Made by a program: the position numbers and the translations under genes | In this document: positions 33,090-42,037 of the stretch, piece by piece | How positions within the stretch are numbered: the stretch's first letter is position 1 | Layout: each line of letters starts with the position of its first letter | Notes under the pieces: model-generated | What the model was told of the DNA's origin: nothing | Seen by the model: only the letters and a program-made list of their open reading frames with translations | Database searches by the model: none | DNA from: Terasakiella sp. SH-1 | GTDB lineage: Bacteria > Pseudomonadota > Alphaproteobacteria > Rhodospirillales > Terasakiellaceae | Length of the DNA: 64,000 nt | Assembly: GCF_004564135.1 (NCBI RefSeq) | Contig: NZ_CP038255.1 | Span: 1,971,501 to 2,035,500, forward strand | Direction: 5' to 3'

Positions 33090-34018
33090 AAGAGTACCTC
33101 CATACCGTCAAAGCCAATTTCCCAGCCTGCTTCTTCCGTTTGCGCCCGTTCAGAGGAACTGTTTAAAAGTGCAGGGTTCGTATTATTGATATGAATAAAA
33201 ATTTTGCGTTTTACATTCAGGTCTTTAAACGCCTCAATGCTGCCCTCTGGCCCATCCATACACATATGGCCCATACGTTGTCCGGTCTTGACCCCACAGC
33301 CTGTCTTGATCATTTCCTCATCAATCCAGGTAGTGCCATCAAAAAAGACCACATCCGCATCGCGCACACGATCACATAACTCGTCTGGCATGGCTGAACA
33401 GCCCGGCAGGTAATAGAAATGCTGACCTGTTTTTTTAGATGAAATGCATAACCCCACCGTATCTTCGGGCACAGAGCCGAAATTATCGCCCTTGCTTTCA
33501 TCTTCCAAATAAAGGGCGATCTTGCCAGGAACGGGGAAAAGCTCGACCTCAATCCCGCTGGCTGTCCCATCCTTGAACAAAAGCTCTGTTTTTTGATGAA
33601 CAGGCAGATCGCGACGATCCACAAATTCAGGGTTCAGGATATTAAACAGGCTATTGCCGCCCAACACACCCATCACCCGCTTGGTCGCATAAATGGCCAA
33701 GGGATGGCTTTCACGTAAAGTCAGCAAACCACCGATATGATCCACATCCGCATTGGTCAAAATCGCCCCAACGATCGGGCTATGGCGCTTGCCGTGCTTG
33801 GGGTGCAAACACGGGTTATCTTGAATTTGCTGACGGATATCGGGCGATGCATTCAGCAAAAACCAGTTTTCATCATCCACAGTGACAGCCAATGAAGACT
33901 GTGTGCGCGCAACCGCATCATCATCACCAGCCCAAATTTTGGAACAACAATCACAATTACAGTTCCATTGCGGGAAACCGCCCCCGGCAGCCGACCCTAG
34001 AATCTTTACTTTCAGCAT
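33086..34018 (-). CDS. pqqB: PqqB, metallo-beta-lactamase-fold hydroxylase
   Basis: 310 residues. KILGSAAGGGFPQWNCNC is the family N-terminus. Metal-binding residues follow in TNADVDHIGGLLTLR, with further His in MGHMCMDG and IFIHINNTN. PqqB hydroxylates the Tyr-derived part of the precursor. ATG 34018 follows AAGGA; the TTG at 34021 is one codon earlier. It heads the pqqBC part of the operon. Confidence 0.95.
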   Translation of the reverse strand: MLKVKILGSAAGGGFPQWNCNCDCCSKIWAGDDDAVARTQSSLAVTVDDENWFLLNASPDIRQQIQDNPCLHPKHGKRHSPIVGAILTNADVDHIGGLLTLRESHPLAIYATKRVMGVLGGNSLFNILNPEFVDRRDLPVHQKTELLFKDGTASGIEVELFPVPGKIALYLEDESKGDNFGSVPEDTVGLCISSKKTGQHFYYLPGCSAMPDELCDRVRDADVVFFDGTTWIDEEMIKTGCGVKTGQRMGHMCMDGPEGSIEAFKDLNVKRKIFIHINNTNPALLNSSSERAQTEEAGWEIGFDGMEVLL

Positions 34019-34195
34019 CAAGATAATCCTTCACAACGTTGTATTCAGGCTATCTGATCTGCTGTCTATGCGAAATTAGACTAAGGTGGGGGAGAATTTA
34101 AATGGTTCAAAAATCTGCTTCAAGCCACCACTCTCCGACAAAGGTCTAAGAAAAAAGCCTCTTGACCCTTCTTAAGAGACATGACAGTTTTCTAT

Positions 34196-34219
34196 CGCTA
34201 TGTCGTTGGTGACATAACG
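34196..34219. promoter_or_regulatory. Palindrome upstream of tupA, candidate Mo/W operator
   Basis: CGCTATGTC-GTTGGT-GACATAACG, with TATGTC/GACATA flanked by CG on both sides, about 33 bp before ATG 34252. The half-site form CGNTAT/ATANCG is reminiscent of ModE-type operators; this is recalled knowledge and not tested. Confidence 0.4.
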
Positions 34220-34251
34220 CATTTTTATTTAAGCTGAAGGTCACAAATCAA

Positions 34252-35061
34252 ATGATCCGTCTTTCAAAATTCCTTGTTGCTGGTGCGCTCCTGGCAATGA
34301 CAAGTGTTAGCGCCTTGGCACAAAAGCCTTTTATCTCTGTTGCTTCGACAACTTCAACAGCCAACTCTGGCCTGTTTGATTATCTTTTGACAAAATTCAC
34401 CGATGAAAGCGGCATTGAAGTCCGTGTGATTGCTGTTGGCACCGGCCAAGCCATCCGTTTGGCACGTAAAGGGGATGCTGATGTCCTGTTTGTCCATCAC
34501 CGCCCTTCTGAAGAAAAGTTTGTCAAAGATGGTTTTGGCGATAAACGTTATGACGTCATGTATAATGATTTCGTCATTGTCGGTCCCAAATCCGACCCTG
34601 CCAAGGTGAAAGGCTGTGCCTCGCCCAATGAAGCCCTGGGCAAAATCAAATCTTCCGGTGCATCTTTCGCCTCACGCGGGGATGACAGTGGTACGCACAA
34701 GCGTGAACTTTCCCTTTGGAAAGCCGCTGGGGTAACACCAGATGGCACATGGTATCGTGCAACGGGGTCCGGCATGGGCGCAACATTGAATGTCGCAGCC
34801 GGTATGGGGGCTTATGCGTTATCTGATCGCGGAACATGGATCAGCTTTAAAAATAAAAAGGATATGGAAATTGTCTGCGAAGGCGATGCCTCCCTCTTTA
34901 ACCCTTACGGTGTGATTGCCGTCAGCAAAGAAAAATTCGATCATATTAAAGAAAAAGAAGCCAAACAATTTGTACACTGGCTGGTATCAAGCAAAGGGCA
35001 AAAACTCATCAATGACTTTCGCGTAAACGGTCAGCAGCTCTTCATAGGCAATGCCAAGTAG
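34252..35061 (+). CDS. tupA: TupA, tungstate-binding periplasmic protein
   Basis: 269 residues with a signal peptide cleaved near ALA-QK. TupA hallmarks are present: VASTTSTANSGLFDYLL, VGTGQAIRLARKGDADVLFVHH, YNDFVIVGPKSDP, and SRGDDSGTHKRELSLW. The TTST and SRGDDSGTH segments contact tungstate in this family. No tupB or tupC follows; a terminator ends the unit, so the permease and ATPase must be elsewhere or another system is used. It fits the tungsten-type AOR 12 kb away. Confidence 0.92.
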   Translation: MIRLSKFLVAGALLAMTSVSALAQKPFISVASTTSTANSGLFDYLLTKFTDESGIEVRVIAVGTGQAIRLARKGDADVLFVHHRPSEEKFVKDGFGDKRYDVMYNDFVIVGPKSDPAKVKGCASPNEALGKIKSSGASFASRGDDSGTHKRELSLWKAAGVTPDGTWYRATGSGMGATLNVAAGMGAYALSDRGTWISFKNKKDMEIVCEGDASLFNPYGVIAVSKEKFDHIKEKEAKQFVHWLVSSKGQKLINDFRVNGQQLFIGNAK

Positions 35062-35089
35062 AGTTTATCTTCTCTCGTTCCGACTTTTC

Positions 35090-35118
35090 AGCCTCCCATT
35101 TTTGGGAGGCTTTTTTTT
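35090..35118 (+). terminator. Terminator of tupA
   Basis: AGCCTCCCA pairs with TGGGAGGCT across a TTTT loop, followed by eight T residues (35111-35118). Confidence 0.9.
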
Positions 35119-35378
35119 CACCCAAATCACACCCATCATGTTTCACAAATGTAAACGCTCGCCATCTTGAATGAAATATTTTAATAATACTAAATAATTA
35201 AATAACTATATGTTTTATAAAAACAAAAAGAATACAAATTAAACAAGAAAACCTCTTATTTTACCCTTAAAACTCTAAAAAACCCCTTGATTGAACCACT
35301 GGTATTTTCTTTCCGATTTAACCCAGAAGTTGGAATTGATATAAGCAAATAAAGACACGCAAAGAAAAATATCTAAAA
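35119..35378 (+). other. AT-rich gap before the OmpR-type regulator gene
   Basis: No gene is visible. The stretch at 35170-35270 is strongly AT-rich, with runs of A and TAAATAA-like repeats, as expected of a promoter region. I see no sigma-54 site and no convincing operator. Confidence 0.5.
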
Positions 35379-36086
35379 ATGACTGCATATTTATCAGTAC
35401 ATGTTCCTCAACTTTTAATCATCGAAGATGACGAATTTGCTTCTATGCTTTTAACGCAGTTCTTTGAAAATGAAGGATTTGAAGTCAAAGCGGCCCTCAA
35501 TGCACAAGAAGCGCGCAAACTCTTCCAACAACAACGCTTCCACCTTTGTTTCCTTGACCTTGATTTGCCGGATGAAGACGGACTTGTTCTTTTGCGTCAA
35601 TTTATGGCTGAAACCAAAACACCCTTTTTTGTTCTCACCGGGCGCAATAACAAAGGCGATGAACTCATCGCCCTTGAACTTGGGGCCATTGAATATTTAA
35701 TCAAACCTGTTGCCCCACAAGAATTGCTGTTGCGCGTACAGAACCTGATCAAGCTGATGTATCAGTCAAGCGACCTGCTTCACCGCAACATCACAATTGG
35801 CGGCTGGACTTTAATCAAGGAAGCCCAGTGCATTACCAATACCAAAGGACAACCGACCAACCTGACACCGGGGGAATTTAAGGTTTTAAGTGCGATGTTT
35901 AATGAACCCAACAAAGTCCTGTCACGTGATTTTCTTTTAGATACCCTGAACAGTGCTGGCAATATTGCAGGTTCTCGTTCCATTGACGTCATCATCAGCC
36001 GCTTGCGCAAAAAAGTTGAAAAGGACCCTGCACAGCCAGAAGTTATCAAAACCGTTGCCGGGGCTGGTTATATGGTCAAAAATTGA
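35379..36086 (+). CDS. OmpR/PhoB-family response regulator
   Basis: 235 residues. The receiver domain (about 10-125) has LLIIEDDE, phospho-Asp in LCFLDLDLPDEDG and Lys in YLIKPV. The winged helix (about 135-233) has LTPGEFKVL and SRSIDVIISRLRKKVE. No partner kinase is adjacent. It lies 102 bp before hoxF on the same strand, so it is a candidate regulator of the hydrogenase operon, but it could act elsewhere. The ribosome-binding site is weak. Confidence 0.88.
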   Translation: MTAYLSVHVPQLLIIEDDEFASMLLTQFFENEGFEVKAALNAQEARKLFQQQRFHLCFLDLDLPDEDGLVLLRQFMAETKTPFFVLTGRNNKGDELIALELGAIEYLIKPVAPQELLLRVQNLIKLMYQSSDLLHRNITIGGWTLIKEAQCITNTKGQPTNLTPGEFKVLSAMFNEPNKVLSRDFLLDTLNSAGNIAGSRSIDVIISRLRKKVEKDPAQPEVIKTVAGAGYMVKN

Positions 36087-36188
36087 CCTCCTTCCCCCTG
36101 TTTAAAACTATCTCAAATTGAAAAAATATGGTAGTTTAACTCAATGACTTCTGCTTTGCGTCTAATCCAAAAATAGGGGGATGGAGAT

Positions 36189-38000
36189 ATGGCGACATAT
36201 GAAGTTCAAAATAGCAACACACCGTTAAATGGCCGGGTGCGTGAACAGATTTTGGAAGAAATCTGCACAAACTTTGACAATGATAAACATCGCCTGATGG
36301 ATATCCTGATCGAAACCCAGCGCCGTTTCCGCACCATCGATTCTCACGCGATGGCCTTTATTGCCAAACAGATTGGCAGCACCCGCATAGAAGTCGAAGG
36401 GCTTGTCAGCTTTTACGCGTTCTTTTCTGATCAGCCGAAAGGCAAATTCACCATTCGCCTGTGTGACGACATTATTGACCGTTTCGCCGGCTCTAAAAAA
36501 GTGGCACAAGCCTTTGAAGATGAACTGGGCATTACTTTCGGTGAAACCTGCGAAGATGGAAGCTTTTCACTGGATTACACCCCTTGCATTGGCATGAGTG
36601 ATCAAGCCCCTGCCGCTATGATCAATGATGTTGTGCTGACACATCTCAACGCTGATGATGCCCGCAAAATTATCCATGCCTTACGAGAGGACCAGCCACT
36701 TATAGACATCGCTCGAAACTATTCTGTTCAAAACAACATCCGACAATCCGGTGATATACTGTTAAAAGATGTGGCCCAGAATAAGGGATTGGAAAAGGCC
36801 CTGAAACTTTCCCCCGCTGATATTATCGACATCATCAAAAAATCAGGTTTGCGCGGGTGTGGTGGCGCAGGGTTTCCCACCGGACAAAAATGGCAGTTTG
36901 CGGCCCAGACAGATGCCCCAAAACGTTATGTTTTTTGCAATGCCGATGAAGGCGAACCCGGCACCTTTAAGGACCGTGTTCTCTTAACCAAACGGGCCAA
37001 CCTGTTATTTGAAGGCATGACCATTGCCGCACGCGCCATTGGCGCAGACGAAGGGATCCTTTATCTGCGCGGTGAATATGAATATCTTCTCTCTCCCCTT
37101 ACAGAAACGCTGCAAAGACGTCGCGATAAGGGCCTCTTGGGTAAAAGTTTTGATATCCGTATCCAGCTTGGGGCCGGGGCCTATATCTGCGGGGAAGAAA
37201 GTGCGCTCATCAGTTCGTGTGAGGGGCTGCCCGGTGTCCCAAAGACCCGCCCACCTTTCCCGGTTCAAAGCGGTTATCTCGGTTTCCCCACCATCGTCAA
37301 TAATGTGGAAACCTTCTGCCATGTGGCCCGAATTCTGGATCAAGGAAGCGATTGGTTTAAAGCAATCGGCACCGAACAAAGTCCCGGCACGAAGCTGTTA
37401 AGCATCTCTGGTGACTGTGAATTCCCCGGTGTTTATGAAACCCCTTATGGCTTGAGCCTGAATGAACTGATTAAGCTGGCCGGAGGTCAAGACATCGCTG
37501 CCATTCAGGTCGGTGGCCCCAGTGGTGAACTGGTCGGGCGCAACGGCTTTGAACGTCGCCTCTGTTTTGAAGACCTGCCTACAGGTGGATCTATCATGAT
37601 GTTTTCAACCAAGCGCAATATCATTGAAATTGTTGATTATTTCCTTGAATTCTTTGTTGATGAAAGCTGTGGTTTTTGCACACCCTGTCGGGTCGGCAAT
37701 GTGTTCCTGAAAGAACGCATAGAAAAAATCCGCACGGGCAAGGCCGTGCCGGAAGATATCGACTATCTGAAAGAACTCAGCAACACCATCATGAAAACCA
37801 GTCGCTGTGGTTTGGGACAGACCTCGCCTAATCCGGTGCTTAGCAGCCTGAAAAATTTCCCACTGATTTACGCTGCCTTGGTTAAGGAAAATGAAGACGG
37901 GTTTAAAACCAACTTCGACATTCAAAACGCCTTGGAAGAATCACGCAGGCTCGCCAAGCACCGTTCTTATATCTATGACCCGGATTTTGAGCAGGAGTAA
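36189..38000 (+). CDS. hoxF: HoxF, NAD-reducing hydrogenase diaphorase subunit (NuoE-NuoF fusion)
   Basis: 603 residues, the usual HoxF size. The NuoE-like domain (about 15-165) is followed by a NuoF-like domain: GLRGCGGAGFPTGQKW (FMN/NAD site), FCNADEGEPGTFKDR, LGAGAYICGEESAL, and the [4Fe-4S] ligands SCGFCTPCRVG plus a later Cys in SRCGLGQ. In the NuoE part only two of the four usual cysteines are recognisable (RLCDD and TPCIGMS), so its [2Fe-2S] cluster is probably lost. It exchanges electrons between NAD(H) and the hydrogenase. First gene of hoxF-UY-H-W. Confidence 0.93.
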   Translation: MATYEVQNSNTPLNGRVREQILEEICTNFDNDKHRLMDILIETQRRFRTIDSHAMAFIAKQIGSTRIEVEGLVSFYAFFSDQPKGKFTIRLCDDIIDRFAGSKKVAQAFEDELGITFGETCEDGSFSLDYTPCIGMSDQAPAAMINDVVLTHLNADDARKIIHALREDQPLIDIARNYSVQNNIRQSGDILLKDVAQNKGLEKALKLSPADIIDIIKKSGLRGCGGAGFPTGQKWQFAAQTDAPKRYVFCNADEGEPGTFKDRVLLTKRANLLFEGMTIAARAIGADEGILYLRGEYEYLLSPLTETLQRRRDKGLLGKSFDIRIQLGAGAYICGEESALISSCEGLPGVPKTRPPFPVQSGYLGFPTIVNNVETFCHVARILDQGSDWFKAIGTEQSPGTKLLSISGDCEFPGVYETPYGLSLNELIKLAGGQDIAAIQVGGPSGELVGRNGFERRLCFEDLPTGGSIMMFSTKRNIIEIVDYFLEFFVDESCGFCTPCRVGNVFLKERIEKIRTGKAVPEDIDYLKELSNTIMKTSRCGLGQTSPNPVLSSLKNFPLIYAALVKENEDGFKTNFDIQNALEESRRLAKHRSYIYDPDFEQE

Positions 38001-38005
38001 GGACC

Positions 38006-39289
38006 ATGAGTGATAAAAAATGCACCTTTACTCTGGACGGAAAAGAAATCACCTCCCAACCTGGTCAAACCATTATGGAGGCTTGTGATGACGCAGGTAT
38101 CCATATCCCGCGCCTGTGTGATGTAGAAGGTTTGCGCCATCAGGGCAGTTGCCGGGTCTGTACGGTCAAGGTTAATGGCTGCACTACCTCATCTTGCACC
38201 CAACCTGCCGAAGAGGGATTGGTCGTGGAAAGTGAAACCGAAGAGATCATCAATCTGCGCCGCGATGTGGTGCGGATGCTCTTTCACGAAGGCAATCACC
38301 TCTGCCCCATTTGTGAAGCCAGCGGCAATTGTGAACTGCAAGCCACCGCGTATGATCTTGGCATTACCCAGCCGACCAAGTTCCCTTACCTCCAACCTGT
38401 GCGCTCCCTAGATGCCAGCCATCCTGATATTGCACTGGATACCAACCGTTGTATTCGTTGTGGACGCTGCATCCGGGCCTCCCAAGATGTGGATGATAAA
38501 GGCATCTTTGGCTATACGGGCCGGGGCATTCATCGCAATGTGGCGGTGAATGGGGACAATCTGGCCGATACCAATGCCAGCCTTGAAGATGTCGCCTTTT
38601 CCCCGGAGATTTGCCCGGTGGGCTGTATCATTCGCAAAAAAGTCGGTTTTTCCACCCCCATTGGCAAGCGAGAATTTGATGACCCCATGCCTGAAGGCAA
38701 CGGCAAACAAAAAAACATCAAACCAACAGCACAGAAAAAACGCATCGCCACCACATCACTAGCCGGATGTTTTGGTTGTCATATGTCCTTGCTGGATATT
38801 GATGAACGGGTGCTCGACCTGATGAAAGTGGCGGAATTTGACCGTTCCCCCTTAAATGATATCAAAAAATTCACCACCCGCTGTGATATCGGCTTGATTG
38901 AGGGCGGGTGTTGTAACGAAGAAAACGTCCATGTCCTTCAGGAATTCAGGAAAAACTGTGATATTCTGGTCGCGGTTGGACAATGCGCCATCATGGGCGG
39001 CTTGCCTGTGATGCGCAATGCCATCATGCATTCAGATGACCCGCTCAAAGATTGTTTTGACGAGGCTTATATCAACAGCCCCTATATCCAAAACGACCGC
39101 CACCGCATCCCTGATGACCCCGCCCTGCCACTGATTTTGGACTCGGTTTATTCCACCGTGGATGTGGTGAAGGTTGACTATCAAATACCGGGCTGTCCCC
39201 CTTCAGGGGACATGTTGTGGCAGACCTTATCGGCCCTGATTGCCGGGGAGCCGGAAAGCCTGCCCAAAGAACTGATTAAATACGATTAA
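38006..39289 (+). CDS. HoxU-HoxY fusion protein of NAD-reducing hydrogenase
   Basis: 427 residues in one open frame. Residues 1 to about 225 are HoxU: a ferredoxin-type [2Fe-2S] domain (LCDVEGLRHQGSCRVC), a NuoG-like His/Cys motif (HLCPICEASGNCELQ), CIRCGRC and EICPVGC. A lysine-rich linker (about 228-245) leads into HoxY: SLAGCFGCHMSLLDID, GCCNEEN and GCPPSGD, the [4Fe-4S] ligands of the small hydrogenase subunit. These are separate genes in classical hoxFUYH operons. It follows hoxF by 5 bp. The continuous frame and intact motifs argue for a true fusion. Confidence 0.9.
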   Translation: MSDKKCTFTLDGKEITSQPGQTIMEACDDAGIHIPRLCDVEGLRHQGSCRVCTVKVNGCTTSSCTQPAEEGLVVESETEEIINLRRDVVRMLFHEGNHLCPICEASGNCELQATAYDLGITQPTKFPYLQPVRSLDASHPDIALDTNRCIRCGRCIRASQDVDDKGIFGYTGRGIHRNVAVNGDNLADTNASLEDVAFSPEICPVGCIIRKKVGFSTPIGKREFDDPMPEGNGKQKNIKPTAQKKRIATTSLAGCFGCHMSLLDIDERVLDLMKVAEFDRSPLNDIKKFTTRCDIGLIEGGCCNEENVHVLQEFRKNCDILVAVGQCAIMGGLPVMRNAIMHSDDPLKDCFDEAYINSPYIQNDRHRIPDDPALPLILDSVYSTVDVVKVDYQIPGCPPSGDMLWQTLSALIAGEPESLPKELIKYD

Positions 39290-39301
39290 GGGGTGCGAAA
39301 C

Positions 39302-40741
39302 ATGTCCAAACATAAAATCGTCGAAATCTCGCCTCTCACCCGCGTGGAAGGTCACGGTAAGGTTACCATTCATCTCAATGAAGAAAACGAGGTGCAGGAC
39401 GCCCGCCTTCATATCGTTGAATTTCGCGGCTTTGAACGGTTCATTCAGGGGCGCCTTTTATGGGAAGTCCCCGTTATTGTGCAGCGCCTGTGTGGCATCT
39501 GCCCAGTCAGTCACCATTTGGCTGCGGCTAAGGCGATGGATCAAATTGTTGGGGCCAAACAACTCACGCCAACGGCTGAAAAAATGCGTCGCCTGATGCA
39601 TTATGGGCAGGTGATGCAAAGCCATGTGCTGCATTTTTTCCATCTTTGTTCACCAGACCTGCTGTTTGGTTTTGATGCGCCGGTGGAAAAGCGTAATATC
39701 TTCGGCATTATCAATGAATATCCCGAACTGGCTGTCCAAGCGGTCAAAATGCGCAAATATGGGCAGGAGATCATTGAAAAGACTGCGGGTAAGAAAATCC
39801 ATGGCACAGGGGCCATTGCGGGCGGGATCAATAAAAACCTGTCTGTTGAAGAACGCGATCACTTGCGCCAAGACATTGATGAAATGATCCCCTGGGCGCA
39901 AGAAGCCCTGGAGCTGGCAAAAAACTATACACTGGATAATCTGGACTATATCAAAGGGTTCGGCAGCTTCCCCTCAAACCATATGTCCTTGGTGCGCGAA
40001 GATGGGGCCTTGGACCTGTATCATGGCAACCTGCGTGCCTTGGATCATAAGGGAGAGGCTATTTTCGATCAGGTGGATTATCGCAGCTATCACGAACGCC
40101 TTGTGGAAGAAGTTCGATCCTGGTCCTACATGAAATTCCCTTTCATCAAGGATTTGGGCACGCAGGACGGCTGGTATCGTGTCGGCCCGCTGGCACGCAT
40201 GAATACCGCCAGCTTTATTGATACCCCGCTTGCCAATAAAGCCCATCAAGAACTCATGGCCGTATCCGATGGCAAGCCCAATCCAACAACCTTAGCCAAT
40301 CATTGGGCACGCATGATTGAGGTGCTTCACTGTGTAGAAAAAATCCGTGAACTGCTTTACGATGATGACCTGCAAGGCACGGACCTGATTATTAAAGGGG
40401 ACCGCCAAGACGAAGGCATTGGGGTAATTGAGGCCCCACGCGGTAATTTGATCCATCACTACCGGGTGGATGAAAACGATCAGGTGCAATTCTGTAACCT
40501 GATTGTGTCGACCACCCATAATAACGAGGCCATGAACCGAGCGATTGGTGGGGTGGCGCGGAAATTCATTTCAAAAGAGCCTAAAATCACCGAAGGGATG
40601 TTGAACCATGTGGAAGTTGCCGTGCGTGCCTATGATCCTTGCCTGTCTTGCGCCACCCATGCCTTGGGCCAAATGCCGCTGGAGATCGAACTGCTGGATC
40701 ACACCGGGGTCCTGATGGATAAGAAGGCGAAAGACCTGTGA
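39302..40741 (+). CDS. hoxH: HoxH, [NiFe]-hydrogenase large subunit
   Basis: 479 residues. The N-terminal nickel ligands are in RLCGICPVSHH and the C-terminal ones in DPCLSCATH. The latter is followed by an extension of about 25 residues (ALGQMPLE onward) that a maturation protease should remove. SPLTRVEGHG is the family start. This is group 3d, the cytosolic bidirectional NAD-linked type, judged by partners. ATG 39302 follows AAGGGG; GTG 39293 is too close to it. hyp genes for cofactor assembly are not in the window. Confidence 0.95.
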   Translation: MSKHKIVEISPLTRVEGHGKVTIHLNEENEVQDARLHIVEFRGFERFIQGRLLWEVPVIVQRLCGICPVSHHLAAAKAMDQIVGAKQLTPTAEKMRRLMHYGQVMQSHVLHFFHLCSPDLLFGFDAPVEKRNIFGIINEYPELAVQAVKMRKYGQEIIEKTAGKKIHGTGAIAGGINKNLSVEERDHLRQDIDEMIPWAQEALELAKNYTLDNLDYIKGFGSFPSNHMSLVREDGALDLYHGNLRALDHKGEAIFDQVDYRSYHERLVEEVRSWSYMKFPFIKDLGTQDGWYRVGPLARMNTASFIDTPLANKAHQELMAVSDGKPNPTTLANHWARMIEVLHCVEKIRELLYDDDLQGTDLIIKGDRQDEGIGVIEAPRGNLIHHYRVDENDQVQFCNLIVSTTHNNEAMNRAIGGVARKFISKEPKITEGMLNHVEVAVRAYDPCLSCATHALGQMPLEIELLDHTGVLMDKKAKDL

Positions 40742-41169
40742 AGACGTTGATCATCGGCTATGGCAATCCGGGTCGCCAAGACGATGGCCTTGGCCCTGCC
40801 CTTGCCCAATATATTGAGGACCTGAAACTGCCAAACATCAGCGTCGATATTGATTACCAGCTTAATATCGAACATGCCCACGACTTAATGGGATATGAAC
40901 GTGTGATTTTTGTGGATGCTGCGCTTAAAGGGCCGGAACCTTACGACTTCCAGCCCCTGAATGCCGGAAACCCGACAAGTTTCACCAGCCACAGCGTTTC
41001 CCCACAAGCCATCCTGCGCCTTGCAAAAGACTTATTCCAGATTGAGATTAAGGCCTTTACGCTGGCGATCCGGGGGTATGAGTTTGAGATTATTGAAGAA
41101 GAACTGAGCCCTAAGGCCGCAGAAAACCTGAAAGAGGCCCAGTCGTTTCTTCTGTCTTATTTAAAATAA
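40738..41169 (+). CDS. hoxW: HoxW-type hydrogenase maturation protease
   Basis: 143 residues of the HyaD/HybD peptidase family. It contains IGYGNPGRQDDGLGP with the first metal-binding Asp, VDAALKGP with the second, and TSHSVSP with the His. It should clip the HoxH C-terminal extension after nickel insertion. The start is GTG 40738, overlapping the hoxH stop as GTGA. Confidence 0.9.
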   Translation: MKTLIIGYGNPGRQDDGLGPALAQYIEDLKLPNISVDIDYQLNIEHAHDLMGYERVIFVDAALKGPEPYDFQPLNAGNPTSFTSHSVSPQAILRLAKDLFQIEIKAFTLAIRGYEFEIIEEELSPKAAENLKEAQSFLLSYLK

Positions 41170-41240
41170 GTCTGTCATTTCCAACTTGATTGGAAATCTC
41201 CTTACCACCAAAAGGTCCCCGCATGCGCGAGGACGACATT

Positions 41241-42026
41241 TTATATCAACGTCTCAATCACCTGAACAACAGCCGCACATTTCTGCGCATCCAATCCATC
41301 TGGGTGCGGCGGACCGAAACGTTTGGCATCATTGTCGTAATATTTACCCGATGCATCCGCAAATTCATCAGACAAGGCGGCACGCACCAGAATATCTGCG
41401 CCAATGCGGATATCACTGCCTTCCACACCGAAGCCTTCCTTCACCATTTTACTGGCAAGAAGCGAGCCCGGATTGACAGACACCACCATGGGGGCAACCT
41501 TGCCTGCCAAATGATTGGTCCACATGGTGATCGCCAATTTGCTTTGGGCATAAGCAGGCATATCTTCCAGCCTTGTCTTTCCAGCCAAGGCATCCACATC
41601 CACCGGGGCTTGGGCCGCAGAAGACAAATTCACAACACGGGCCTCATTCCCCAGCAAATCCAACAACTCTTTGGTCAACAGGTAAGGTGCAATGGTATTC
41701 ACAACAAAGCGCACATCCATCCCCTCTTTGGTGCGAGGCTGTGACGTTTTGTAAATCCCGGCATTGTTAATCAAAACATCCAGCTTGTCATGTTTGGCAC
41801 GAACATCCTTTGCCAGTTGGCCCACATCCTCAAGGTTTGATAAATCCGCCACATAGCTTTCAATCTGTGCATTCGACGCGGTGCTTTTCAACGAAGCTTC
41901 AACATCTGCCAGTTTTTGGGCATTACGACCATGAATCAAAAGCCGATGGCCTTTACCAGCCAGCATTTTTGCGGTTTCCAAACCAATACCATCGGTGGCA
42001 CCTGTTAAAAGAATAGTTTTTTGCAT
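41241..42026 (-). CDS. Short-chain dehydrogenase/reductase
   Basis: 261 residues with TGATDGIG (NAD(P) binding), NNAG, catalytic Ser in NLSSAAQ and YAQSK. It resembles retinol-dehydrogenase-like SDRs of unknown substrate. It lies downstream of an LLM flavoprotein gene by 11 bp, probably in one operon, divergent from a LysR regulator at 43092. Confidence 0.9.
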   Translation of the reverse strand: MQKTILLTGATDGIGLETAKMLAGKGHRLLIHGRNAQKLADVEASLKSTASNAQIESYVADLSNLEDVGQLAKDVRAKHDKLDVLINNAGIYKTSQPRTKEGMDVRFVVNTIAPYLLTKELLDLLGNEARVVNLSSAAQAPVDVDALAGKTRLEDMPAYAQSKLAITMWTNHLAGKVAPMVVSVNPGSLLASKMVKEGFGVEGSDIRIGADILVRAALSDEFADASGKYYDNDAKRFGPPHPDGLDAQKCAAVVQVIETLI

Positions 42027-42037
42027 GTTAAAGCTCC

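Noticed and set aside
36087-36188. Sigma-54 promoter before hoxF, as known for some hydrogenase operons
   Set aside because: No GG-N10-GC with acceptable boxes was found in the gap.
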